DNA of 13,004 nt, from NCBI GenBank assembly GCA_964523725.1, contig CAZGAU010000146.1, positions 1-13,004 on the forward strand. Reading direction: 5' to 3'. Below, in pieces: positions 6,617 through 13,004 of this stretch. Positions within the stretch are counted from its first letter, which is position 1, and every line of letters begins with the position of its first letter. This stretch comes from JADJNW01 sp964523725. GTDB lineage: Bacteria > Bacteroidota > Bacteroidia > Chitinophagales > Saprospiraceae. Below the pieces are notes generated by a model. The model saw only the letters and a list, made by a program, of their open reading frames with translations. It did no database searches and was not told the DNA's origin. A program made the translations under genes and the position numbers.

Positions 6617-7123
6617 CTAATGCAACTTGCTCACCTCGCTGACTTCCGCCAGCACATCGGCGTAGGTAATCATCTGTTGGCGTACTTTTTCAATTTCTGC
6701 GCGCAGTGCATCAGCGTGTTCCCAGGCACGCTCGTGCTGAACCACGGAAAGGTGTTCAGGACGCTTTTTCTCATGCTCTTCCAATATGGGGTGCCACTTA
6801 GCCAGCATCGGACGAAGTACTTTATTCAGCACGCCCACGGCCACGTGCCCCAGCGTCATATCACTTTTTTTCCCAGCTACTGCAATAGAAGGACCATATT
6901 TCTTTAAAATTTCACGCGTCGTATTGAATAAGGAATAAAATGAATTCATCGCTTCCCGCAGGATGCCTTCCTCTTTTTTCAACTCGACCACCGTCACGCG
7001 GGTGACCAATTCTACATAAATTTCCCAGGCGGCGTTGCGCTGCTGGTCGTCCACCTCCCAGGTACCGGAAAGCCCCAGAAATGGAATGCTGATAGAAAAG
7101 TTTTTGAACGTAGCGTTCGGCAT
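6617..7123 (-). CDS. Conserved-looking hypothetical protein, helical, unknown function
   Basis: I cannot assign a family. From the ATG at 7123 the product is 168 residues, soluble, with no signal peptide or membrane segment. A short beta-like N-terminus (FKNFSISIPFLGLSGTWEVDD) precedes a mainly helical body. Notable stretches are AAWEIYVELVTRV (about 31-43), LREAMNSFYSLFNTTREILKKYG (about 55-77), GHVAVGVLNKVLRPMLAKWHPILEE (about 91-115) and a charged C-terminal helix around HERAWEHADALRAEIEKV. The repeated Trp residues and dense helical heptads suggest a real folded protein. The frame stays open upstream to 7243, but that extension runs through a palindromic repeat and reads as low-quality sequence, so the start at 7123 is preferred. 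The gene stands alone, convergent with the barrel gene and flanked by identical palindromes on both sides. Confidence 0.7.
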   Translation of the reverse strand: MPNATFKNFSISIPFLGLSGTWEVDDQQRNAAWEIYVELVTRVTVVELKKEEGILREAMNSFYSLFNTTREILKKYGPSIAVAGKKSDMTLGHVAVGVLNKVLRPMLAKWHPILEEHEKKRPEHLSVVQHERAWEHADALRAEIEKVRQQMITYADVLAEVSEVSKLH

Positions 7124-7233
7124 AGTATGATGATTGTTTGTTATTCCACTGGTTTTACAAAAGCTAAATATAATATTACCGAAGCATTTATTCAATAATC
7201 TGACTTGCCTTTCGGATCGTATCTGCTCATTCA

Positions 7234-7264
7234 GATTTCGCAAATCTCAAAGATTTACGAAATC
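7234..7264. repeat. REP-like imperfect palindrome, copy 2
   Basis: GATTTCGCAAATCT, a CAA loop and AGATTTACGAAATC give 14-bp arms with one mismatch. The 29 nt at 7236-7264 are identical and in the same orientation to those at 6561-6589, 675 nt apart. It sits about 110 nt upstream of the unknown gene's ATG. Confidence 0.75.
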
Positions 7265-7283
7265 GTATCAACTCGTTGACCCC

Positions 7284-7370
7284 CTAAAGGTAACTTTTTT
7301 AACCTGTAAAACTGCTCTTAAGTACCGCTGGAGCTTCAAGCCAGATGTTATATTACATCAAGTAAGAACC
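7284..7370 (+). repeat. Diverged inverted 87-nt element, left copy
   Basis: Read on the plus strand as 29 codons it begins LKVTFLTC and ends VRT. It aligns without gaps to the minus-strand copy at 7641-7555, sharing 11 of 29 residues. A short stem GATGT/ACATC lies near its inner end (7344-7359). It is not called as a gene because no start, family or sensible surrounding frame is visible. Confidence 0.5.
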
Positions 7371-7390
7371 CAAGGGTGCTTCTTTTAACA

Positions 7391-7430
7391 TGCTATGTAG
7401 CATCTTTATTCAACCAAAATAGGTTGAATA
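7391..7430. repeat. Two adjacent hairpins
   Basis: TGCTA-TG-TAGCA (7391-7402) is followed by a perfect 9-bp stem TATTCAACC, a six-base loop AAAATA and GGTTGAATA (7407-7430). Both are AT-rich and not followed by a T-run. They lie between the two arms of the 87-nt inverted pair. Confidence 0.55.
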
Positions 7431-7554
7431 TCTAAGCTGTATAAGTTCAAAAAAGAACCCAGCTCAGGTTATTATGATGTGTATTCTTACATAAATATTC
7501 AACTTTATTAAATTAAAGCATCAAGCTAATCAGGTCGAATACAAAACTACTATA

Positions 7555-7641
7555 GGTTCTTATCTCAAGATAAGAAGCTTGAAGCTTAAACCCATACAGG
7601 TGAAAAGAGTTAGCTCCACAAGTTAAAGAAGTTACTTTGAG
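7555..7641 (-). repeat. Diverged inverted 87-nt element, right copy
   Basis: On the minus strand this reads LKVTSLTC ... EIRT over 29 codons and is the partner of 7284-7370. It contains GCTTCAAGC and a 20-bp near-palindrome, TTCTTATCT-CA-AGATAAGAA (7557-7576), at the end facing the other copy. The left copy also carries a dyad near that end, but with different bases. Confidence 0.5.
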
Positions 7642-7703
7642 GCATTCTTTCGAGCAATGCATCCTTAAAAAAGAGGGATTTGCATGCTTATAAACCCCTC
7701 CAA

Positions 7704-7727
7704 ACATACCGCAAACAGCGGATATGT
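7704..7727 (-). terminator. Possible terminator hairpin after protease gene
   Basis: ACATACCGC (7704-7712) and GCGG-A-TATGT (7718-7727) pair over 9 bp with one bulged A and a five-base loop. It lies 46 nt past the protease stop in the direction of transcription. A T-run follows only further on (minus strand, around 7669-7675), so an intrinsic terminator is uncertain. Confidence 0.35.
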
Positions 7728-7773
7728 ATGAATCTAAATCTTTTGTACTTTCAATTAGTTGGAGTTAAGAAAA

Positions 7774-8712
7774 TCATCTATTCGCGTCCATTTTCTTCCT
7801 CATGGCTAACTGCATTTCCATTGTCGCTTTATCCCAGACGAGAATTTCCTTTTTGGAAAAGTTAATAGCTACCCTGAACTGACTCAGAAATTCATATCCG
7901 AGAATGCCATCAATTTTTACACGCGGGGAGACCTTGTTGAGCTTTTCAATTGAAGTGAACATCATCCGCATAGGCAGGCAGTTGAGCTTCCCAACTTGAA
8001 TCGCTTCAATTTTAGCCATTTCCAAATTTTCCATTTTACTATTGATTCCGGTTACATTGCCATTACCTGATTGTATGATATAAGGAGTTAAGCTACTCTT
8101 TAGCTTTTCATTTAGTAAATTAATACCCGCACCCGAATCCAGCCCTAATTGCAAAGATTGTTCACCGATTTTTATTGGGATGATAGGCATCCCATCATCT
8201 TTTTTGAAATAGAGTGTTTCCAATGCATGGGTATGTAAAAAATAATCTGATTTCCGGTTTCCTGCATTATCCAGCTTGTAAATCGTTAATTCTTGAAACA
8301 CATAATCCAATACCAATTCACAGTCTTGAAAAGGAGCGACGCCAATACATCCGATAACAGGGAACGGTAAAGCTTTTTCCAGTGCGTGGAAATCAACCAC
8401 ATGAGCTAACTCATTTTTGAATGTCCAATCTCCTAAATGTAAGTTGGTAACAATAGTGGTAACTTTACTAGCATTTCCATGCACATCATAAAAGGTGATG
8501 TTTGTCTCTGTACCGTAAAAATATTTGCTATTCAGGGTGAGCGACGCCACGCCGGTATCCAGAATAAAATAGCCAGCTACTTTATCCGCTTGCCCTTGTA
8601 CAATGATGATATTGCGATGCAATCGGAACGGTACAATGGTGTAATCGGGATTGAAGGCTTTTAGAGAAGTGCAAGCCAATACCAGCATGGTTAAAAGAGG
8701 TAAAGTTTTCAT
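7774..8712 (-). CDS. Retropepsin-like aspartyl protease, exported, two lobes
   Basis: The 312 residues contain two aspartyl-protease half-sites on one chain: FILDTGVAS with Asp52-Thr-Gly54, and LGLDSGAG with Asp192-Ser-Gly194. Each is followed by a hydrophobic-Gly element (IGCIGV near 120-125; DGILGYEFL at 268-276) typical of retropepsin-fold lobes. This matches bacterial families of the gag-polyprotein/aspartyl protease type, which cleave proteins or peptides, usually outside the cytoplasm. The N-terminus is a signal sequence. VLAC with Cys14 could make it a lipoprotein, otherwise cleavage near SLKA would release it to the periplasm. Both catalytic Asp residues are present, so it is probably active; the substrate is unknown. 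It lies 228 nt downstream of the hybrid two-component gene on the same strand, so co-regulation is possible but not shown. Confidence 0.82.
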   Translation of the reverse strand: MKTLPLLTMLVLACTSLKAFNPDYTIVPFRLHRNIIIVQGQADKVAGYFILDTGVASLTLNSKYFYGTETNITFYDVHGNASKVTTIVTNLHLGDWTFKNELAHVVDFHALEKALPFPVIGCIGVAPFQDCELVLDYVFQELTIYKLDNAGNRKSDYFLHTHALETLYFKKDDGMPIIPIKIGEQSLQLGLDSGAGINLLNEKLKSSLTPYIIQSGNGNVTGINSKMENLEMAKIEAIQVGKLNCLPMRMMFTSIEKLNKVSPRVKIDGILGYEFLSQFRVAINFSKKEILVWDKATMEMQLAMRKKMDANR

Positions 8713-8940
8713 AATTCGGGATTTAGGTGATTATTTATATTTTTTAAATGCCCCTGCCATCCTCCGCAGCAAGCTACATCGGACGGCAAGGAGCAAGCAT
8801 GAAGTATTATTTATTTCGCAGAAACATCAATGGACGCTCACGATATTTGCTTAAATAAATACTCCATCAAGTTAAGGTTCCAACTAAATCAAAGGCTGGA
8901 CAAATCAGGCAAGTATCAGGATAAATCGGGCAAAGTTAAT
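8713..8940. other. Spacer between sensor kinase and protease genes
   Basis: I see no gene in these 228 nt. TAACTTTG on the minus strand (8938-8931) fits the -7 consensus TAnnTTTG but has no good -33 partner and would give a leader over 200 nt. A short GC-rich part (about 8751-8792) contains the direct repeat AGCAAGC and imperfect pairing of CCTCCG with CGGACGG. Two imperfect copies of AAATCRGGCAA lie at about 8902-8932. Confidence 0.45.
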
Positions 8941-11900
8941 TTAGAGGGAGTCTCGGTACTCGGTTGGCGTGATGCCCGTTTCTTTTTTGAATATTCGAGA
9001 AAAATAATCAGGATCGGTGAAGCCTGTTTCAAGGGCAATTGCAGTAATGGATTGATTGTTATCCTGTAGTAATTTTTTGGCTTTTGCCAAACGAAAAGAT
9101 CGAATGTATTGGTTGGGGCCTACTCCAGTGAGGGCTTTAATTTTTCGAAGTAGTTTGGAATTACTAACAAATAACGCGTCGCTTAATGACTCAACGTTCA
9201 GTTCAGGATCATTTAGTCTAGCTTCAATCAACCGGTTCACTTTGGACAGAAAGGCATGTTCAATTGTTGCATCTTCTTTGGAAGGGGTTTCCTCCTGGGG
9301 AACGTCAGCGATACCCGCCTGCACACGGTAGTAAGCTTGCAGTCGTTGTCGCTGCTTTATAAGCTCGGAGGCACGAACGTGCAGCTCTTCTTGTACAAAA
9401 GGCTTTGCCAGGTAAGCATCCGCCCCCCGCTGCAGCCCAAGGAGTCGTGATTCTACATCCACTTTTGCAGTCAGCATAATGATAGGGATATGGCTGGTCA
9501 ATGTGTTATTTTTCAAAGTATCACACAATTCAAAGCCATCTTTTTCCGGCATCATGATATCCGTAATAATAATATCAGGAATAAGACTTAGGGCTTTGTC
9601 GATGCCTTGTTGTCCATTGTAAGCAATTTCTAAATTATATGATGCATTAAAAGAATTTACGAGATACTTAACTAAATCAGGATTGTCTTCTACCAGAAGC
9701 ATCAAGGGTTTGTTTTCTTGCGCATCTTGCTTAACAACAATAGGTTCAACCGGTGTTTCTATGATAGGGTCTGCGTAATCTTCTCGTTTTTTTTCCTTTA
9801 TAGGATAATTTCGAGTAACAGGTAAGGAAATCATAAACTCACTGCCTTTACCCAGTTTGCTTTTTACGGTAATCTCCCCGTCCATTAGTTTCACTAGTTC
9901 CTTAGCAAGCGTCAGACCAATGCCCGTACCTTCTCCCTTTCGGGTAACCGAATCATCCACTTGATAAAAACGGTCAAAAATATAAGGCAACTTTTCTTCA
10001 GGAATACCAATACCCGTATCCTTTACTTTGATATGTAAATATTGATGATTGTTGGTTTTATTAACTACGTCAACCGCTATATACACATCCTTTCCTTCGG
10101 GCGTGAATTTAATGGCATTGGATAATAAATTGGACAGTACATGCATCAATCGGACAGGGTCATAATCCATGTAAAATTTCTTCAAATCGCTCATAAAATG
10201 TAGCCGAATATCCTTGCTTCCTGCAAGGGAATGAAAAGATTCCATCAAGTATTGCAGGTAGTTGATAATTTCGCCTTGCTCATAATCGAGTTTCAGACTC
10301 CTGGATTCCAGCTTGGATAAATCAAGCATTTGATTCACCAGTTTTAGTAGTTGACGTCCATTTCGTTTAATGATTTGAAGATTTTCTTTTACATGCTCGC
10401 TGACCTGATTTCTCAACTGGTCTGTCATTCCCAGTATGATAGTCAGCGGCGTGCGGAATTCATGGGTGATATTGGTATATAATTTTGTTTTAAAGGTGTC
10501 CAATTCCTGGAGACGCACTGCCTCCGCTTCCGCCAACTTTTTATTTAGTTGAAATTGATAAATGTAATAAATCCCACTAATCAATAAAATGGCGTACAAG
10601 GTATATGCCCACCAGGTGGCCCACCAGGGGGGATGAACAACAATGAAAATACTTTTTCCAGTTTCATTCCAAACACCATCATTGTTTGAACCAATGACTT
10701 TAAATATGTATTTACCCGGTGTAATATTGGTATAATAAGCAAACGCTCGATCAGCAGTGGTTAGAATCCAATCATCATTATAACCTTCCAATTTATATTT
10801 GTATAAATTCCGTTCAGGTTGAGTATAATTTAGCGCCGCAAATTCAAAACCAAAGTCATTTTGCCAATAGGGTAAATCAATTCGCTCGGTGTAAACAATG
10901 GATTGCGTCAAAGGCGACTCCCACTCCATTGTATCCTGGAAACTGCCCCGAATTGGTACAGGCTGATTAAAAAGGCGAAATTCAGTAATAGAAATGGGGG
11001 GCGGAAGACCATTTAGCTTTAAACTATCAGGGTGAAAGGTATAAATTCCCCAATAACCACCGATGGCGAAATGCCCATTATTCAGTTTTGAAATTTGGTT
11101 ACTAAATAAATCTTCTGATTTTAAAAAATGAGAATAGACTGCAACCGAGTTTTCAACAGGATTAAGTCGTAGAACCTTCGACCGAGTGATCCCCCAAATT
11201 CTTCCATGAGAATCTACTCTAATTGCCTCCATCCTATCATCGGGCAAGTTTAAATCAGCCATTGTCCAATGCTTGACGACCGGTTTTTCATTAACAAAGG
11301 TAAGTTGATCAATTCCTTTTATCGTTGCTATCCAATAGTTACCGGCAGCATCTTCACAAATATTTAATAAAAAATTATCTAATAAAATGGGGCGTTTATT
11401 TGATTCATTCTTAATATGTAAGTCAAGCTTCAATTGCTCATTAAATATGCCAATACCGTCTCCCTCACTGGTAACCCATATTTTTCCTTTAGAGTCCTCC
11501 ATAATGCAAAAACCGGCTTTGGGTTTATCAGAAATGAAAGAAAATGTATCAATATTAGGTTGCTTGACAAATACGCCCTGCCTGGTGCCTAACCAAAGGC
11601 GCTGCTTGGAATCTTCAAAAATAGCCAGCAGATCAACGAGTGGAACTTTCATTCTATTCGTTGAAAAATAATCGTAAAAAGCATCTTTCTGCGGATTGTA
11701 TTTTAATAGACCTGCAACCGTCGTTACCCAAAGCCCTCCATCAGAGTCTTCTACTATATTTTGGGCGCGATTCGCCTCGCCTCGTGTAAGCTTATACAAC
11801 CGTAAAGATTGGGAAACAGGATCATATTTGTAAATTCCGCCGGATAAAGTTGCCATCCAAATTAGTCCCCGACTATCCTGCAAAATGTCCATCACGCCTT

Positions 11901-13004
11901 CAAAAGGATTTTCCTTTCCTGAAACAGGGTCAATCCGTAAGAAATAAAAGGAAAATTGGTTTTTAAAAACATCTAATTTATTCAATCCATTAGCAGTAGC
12001 AACCCAAAGCGTTTTATTGTCTTCCTGAAATAAAGAAATTATAGCATTATTAGATAAACTGGCTGGATTGAGTGGGTCATTGTAAAAACGCAAAAAGTCA
12101 TTACTATTTTTATTATACAAATTCAAACCATTACCTGTACCAACCCATATGCGCCCTTGGTTATCCTGCAATATCCGCCAAACTTCATTACTTGATATAC
12201 TTCTTTGATTATTGGGATCATGCTGGTAGGTGTGCATTTTTCCAATTTGGGGATTCAGCAGCACCAGACCGTTCCAGGTTGCAATCCAGATATTATTATC
12301 TTTATCTTTTTTAAGTTGTATAATATAATCACTTGGTATTGTATTGGGGTTATCAGGATCATTTTTGTAATGTTTAAATGTTTTTGCAGAAAAATTGAAC
12401 CGATTAAGCCCTCCTCCCAGCGTACCGATCCAGAAAACATCTTTTCCCTCCTCTATAATATGCGTAATTCCATTAAAACTAAGGCTATGAGGGTCGCCAA
12501 TATCTGGCATATAATGAAATACGGTATCATTAATAGGATCGAACACATAAAAGCCATCCGTTCTGGTAGTGACCCACAGCCGACTTTTACTATCTCTCAT
12601 AATTCTAAAAATGACACCAGAATTGAGATAAACAGAATCTCTCCATTTAAAAGGACTAAATTGCTCTTTTCTTGGATTAAAGACGGTAAGTCCTCCACCC
12701 CCCGTTCCAATTAAGAATTTACCATCTACATCCTCATAAATTTCCCAAATTCGGTTATTAGGTAAGCTAGCAGAATCTAAAGGATCAATTTTAAATGTTT
12801 TTATCGTTTTTCCATCGAAGCGATCCAAGCCATCAACCGTTGCAAACCACATAAAGCCCTGCTGATCTTTCATCATACGCCAAATATCTCGGCTGGCATT
12901 GCCGCTTTCAATATCTAATCGTTCAAAAATAAAAGACGGGGGAAAAGGCGACTTGGATTCCGTTTTATTAGCCTGAGCTAATAAGGGCAGCGCAAGTACC
13001 CAGA
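8941..13004 (-). CDS. Hybrid two-component system sensor/regulator (HTCS), 5' end beyond window
   Basis: One chain joins a periplasmic sensor, histidine kinase, receiver and AraC DNA-binding domain, as in Bacteroidota HTCS regulators that sense an extracytoplasmic ligand and switch on nearby genes. In translation order: many Reg_prop propeller repeats (motifs such as WIGTGGGGLTVF and WVATANGLNKL) from about 12870 to 11000; a Y_Y_Y domain (about 10880-10640); a membrane helix after PPWWATWWAYTLY (about 10630-10550). The HisKA H-box THEFRTP has its His codon at 10464-10462. The ATPase domain shows the N-box NLLSNAIKF, DTGIGIP and GEGTGIGL (about 10150-9820). The receiver carries VEDN and ITDIMMPEKDG with the phosphoacceptor Asp codon at 9561-9559. 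The AraC helix-turn-helix ends at 8944. The frame continues through 12876 to the window edge, where a signal peptide end (VLALPLLAQA) is visible, so only its first residues are missing. All catalytic residues seem intact. Confidence 0.95.
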   Translation of the reverse strand, partial: WVLALPLLAQANKTESKSPFPPSFIFERLDIESGNASRDIWRMMKDQQGFMWFATVDGLDRFDGKTIKTFKIDPLDSASLPNNRIWEIYEDVDGKFLIGTGGGGLTVFNPRKEQFSPFKWRDSVYLNSGVIFRIMRDSKSRLWVTTRTDGFYVFDPINDTVFHYMPDIGDPHSLSFNGITHIIEEGKDVFWIGTLGGGLNRFNFSAKTFKHYKNDPDNPNTIPSDYIIQLKKDKDNNIWIATWNGLVLLNPQIGKMHTYQHDPNNQRSISSNEVWRILQDNQGRIWVGTGNGLNLYNKNSNDFLRFYNDPLNPASLSNNAIISLFQEDNKTLWVATANGLNKLDVFKNQFSFYFLRIDPVSGKENPFEGVMDILQDSRGLIWMATLSGGIYKYDPVSQSLRLYKLTRGEANRAQNIVEDSDGGLWVTTVAGLLKYNPQKDAFYDYFSTNRMKVPLVDLLAIFEDSKQRLWLGTRQGVFVKQPNIDTFSFISDKPKAGFCIMEDSKGKIWVTSEGDGIGIFNEQLKLDLHIKNESNKRPILLDNFLLNICEDAAGNYWIATIKGIDQLTFVNEKPVVKHWTMADLNLPDDRMEAIRVDSHGRIWGITRSKVLRLNPVENSVAVYSHFLKSEDLFSNQISKLNNGHFAIGGYWGIYTFHPDSLKLNGLPPPISITEFRLFNQPVPIRGSFQDTMEWESPLTQSIVYTERIDLPYWQNDFGFEFAALNYTQPERNLYKYKLEGYNDDWILTTADRAFAYYTNITPGKYIFKVIGSNNDGVWNETGKSIFIVVHPPWWATWWAYTLYAILLISGIYYIYQFQLNKKLAEAEAVRLQELDTFKTKLYTNITHEFRTPLTIILGMTDQLRNQVSEHVKENLQIIKRNGRQLLKLVNQMLDLSKLESRSLKLDYEQGEIINYLQYLMESFHSLAGSKDIRLHFMSDLKKFYMDYDPVRLMHVLSNLLSNAIKFTPEGKDVYIAVDVVNKTNNHQYLHIKVKDTGIGIPEEKLPYIFDRFYQVDDSVTRKGEGTGIGLTLAKELVKLMDGEITVKSKLGKGSEFMISLPVTRNYPIKEKKREDYADPIIETPVEPIVVKQDAQENKPLMLLVEDNPDLVKYLVNSFNASYNLEIAYNGQQGIDKALSLIPDIIITDIMMPEKDGFELCDTLKNNTLTSHIPIIMLTAKVDVESRLLGLQRGADAYLAKPFVQEELHVRASELIKQRQRLQAYYRVQAGIADVPQEETPSKEDATIEHAFLSKVNRLIEARLNDPELNVESLSDALFVSNSKLLRKIKALTGVGPNQYIRSFRLAKAKKLLQDNNQSITAIALETGFTDPDYFSRIFKKETGITPTEYRDSL

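Larger units (their letters stand above)
7124..7773. other. Gene-poor region rich in dyads
   Basis: No convincing gene lies in these 650 nt; short open frames (for example 7513-7707 minus and 7680-7865 plus) lack family resemblance and start context. The region carries the second 29-bp palindrome, a diverged inverted pair of 87 nt (7284-7370 and 7555-7641), two hairpins at 7391-7430, a near-perfect 20-bp palindrome at 7557-7576 and a stem-loop at 7704-7727. AAGAACCCA occurs at about 7365 and again about 90 nt later. The mix suggests decayed mobile or structured elements. It should also hold the promoter of the 168-residue gene, which I could not place. Confidence 0.6.

Noticed and set aside
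7124..7243. N-terminal extension of the 168-residue protein to 7243
   Set aside because: The extension begins inside the 29-bp palindrome and reads as unstructured sequence; MPNATF at 7123 is the better start.
7513..7865. Short open frames at 7513-7707 (minus) and 7680-7865 (plus)
   Set aside because: They overlap hairpins and repeats, have no recognisable family or start context, and the second overlaps the 3' end of the protease gene.
12072..12714. Plus-strand open frames over the propeller region
   Set aside because: Antisense shadows of the HTCS gene, whose propeller motifs are clear on the minus strand.
1..13004. tRNA or rRNA genes, intact insertion sequences
   Set aside because: No tRNA-like or rRNA sequence and no transposase was recognised on reading either strand.

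Overview
The window looks like chromosomal DNA from a member of the Bacteroidota, most likely a Saprospiria/Lewinella-type marine or freshwater relative. The evidence is a hybrid two-component system (sensor, kinase, receiver and AraC domain in one chain), two outer-membrane barrel proteins of the DUF6089/PorG type, TAnnTTTG promoter elements, and start codons without clear Shine-Dalgarno sequences. The lineage is inferred from gene content, not from a marker gene.

Layout. Positions 1-859 hold no convincing gene. They carry an 80-bp array of decamers (67-146) and a 21-bp tandem array of about 22 units (308-769) that decays towards the 3' end of murB. Positions 860-4258 (minus strand) form a tight three-gene unit: an ABC exporter with fused membrane and ATPase domains, a 185-residue membrane protein starting at TTG 6 nt later, and murB for peptidoglycan precursor synthesis. 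Positions 4259-4582 are a divergent promoter region. Two tandem paralogous outer-membrane barrel genes follow on the plus strand (4583-5410 and 5665-6519), each with its own promoter-like sequence and a long leader. A 168-residue protein of unknown function (6617-7123, minus) lies between two identical 29-bp imperfect palindromes. Positions 7124-7773 hold no convincing gene but are full of dyads, including a diverged 87-nt inverted pair whose ungapped alignment keeps codon phase. On the minus strand, a two-lobed retropepsin-like aspartyl protease (7774-8712) lies downstream of a giant hybrid sensor kinase/response regulator (8941 to beyond 13004).

How the genes relate. The ABC/membrane protein/murB unit concerns the cell envelope. 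The barrel pair sits in the outer membrane and resembles the type IX secretion component PorG, but duplicated. The hybrid two-component protein should sense an extracytoplasmic ligand through its propeller and act on DNA through its AraC domain. Its target genes are not visible; the protease next to it is the only candidate in view.

The most unusual material is non-coding or ambiguous: the paired repeat arrays beside murB, the identical palindromes around the orphan gene, the inverted 87-nt pair, and an inverted repeat bracketing the promoter of the second barrel gene. None of these could be checked against databases here.
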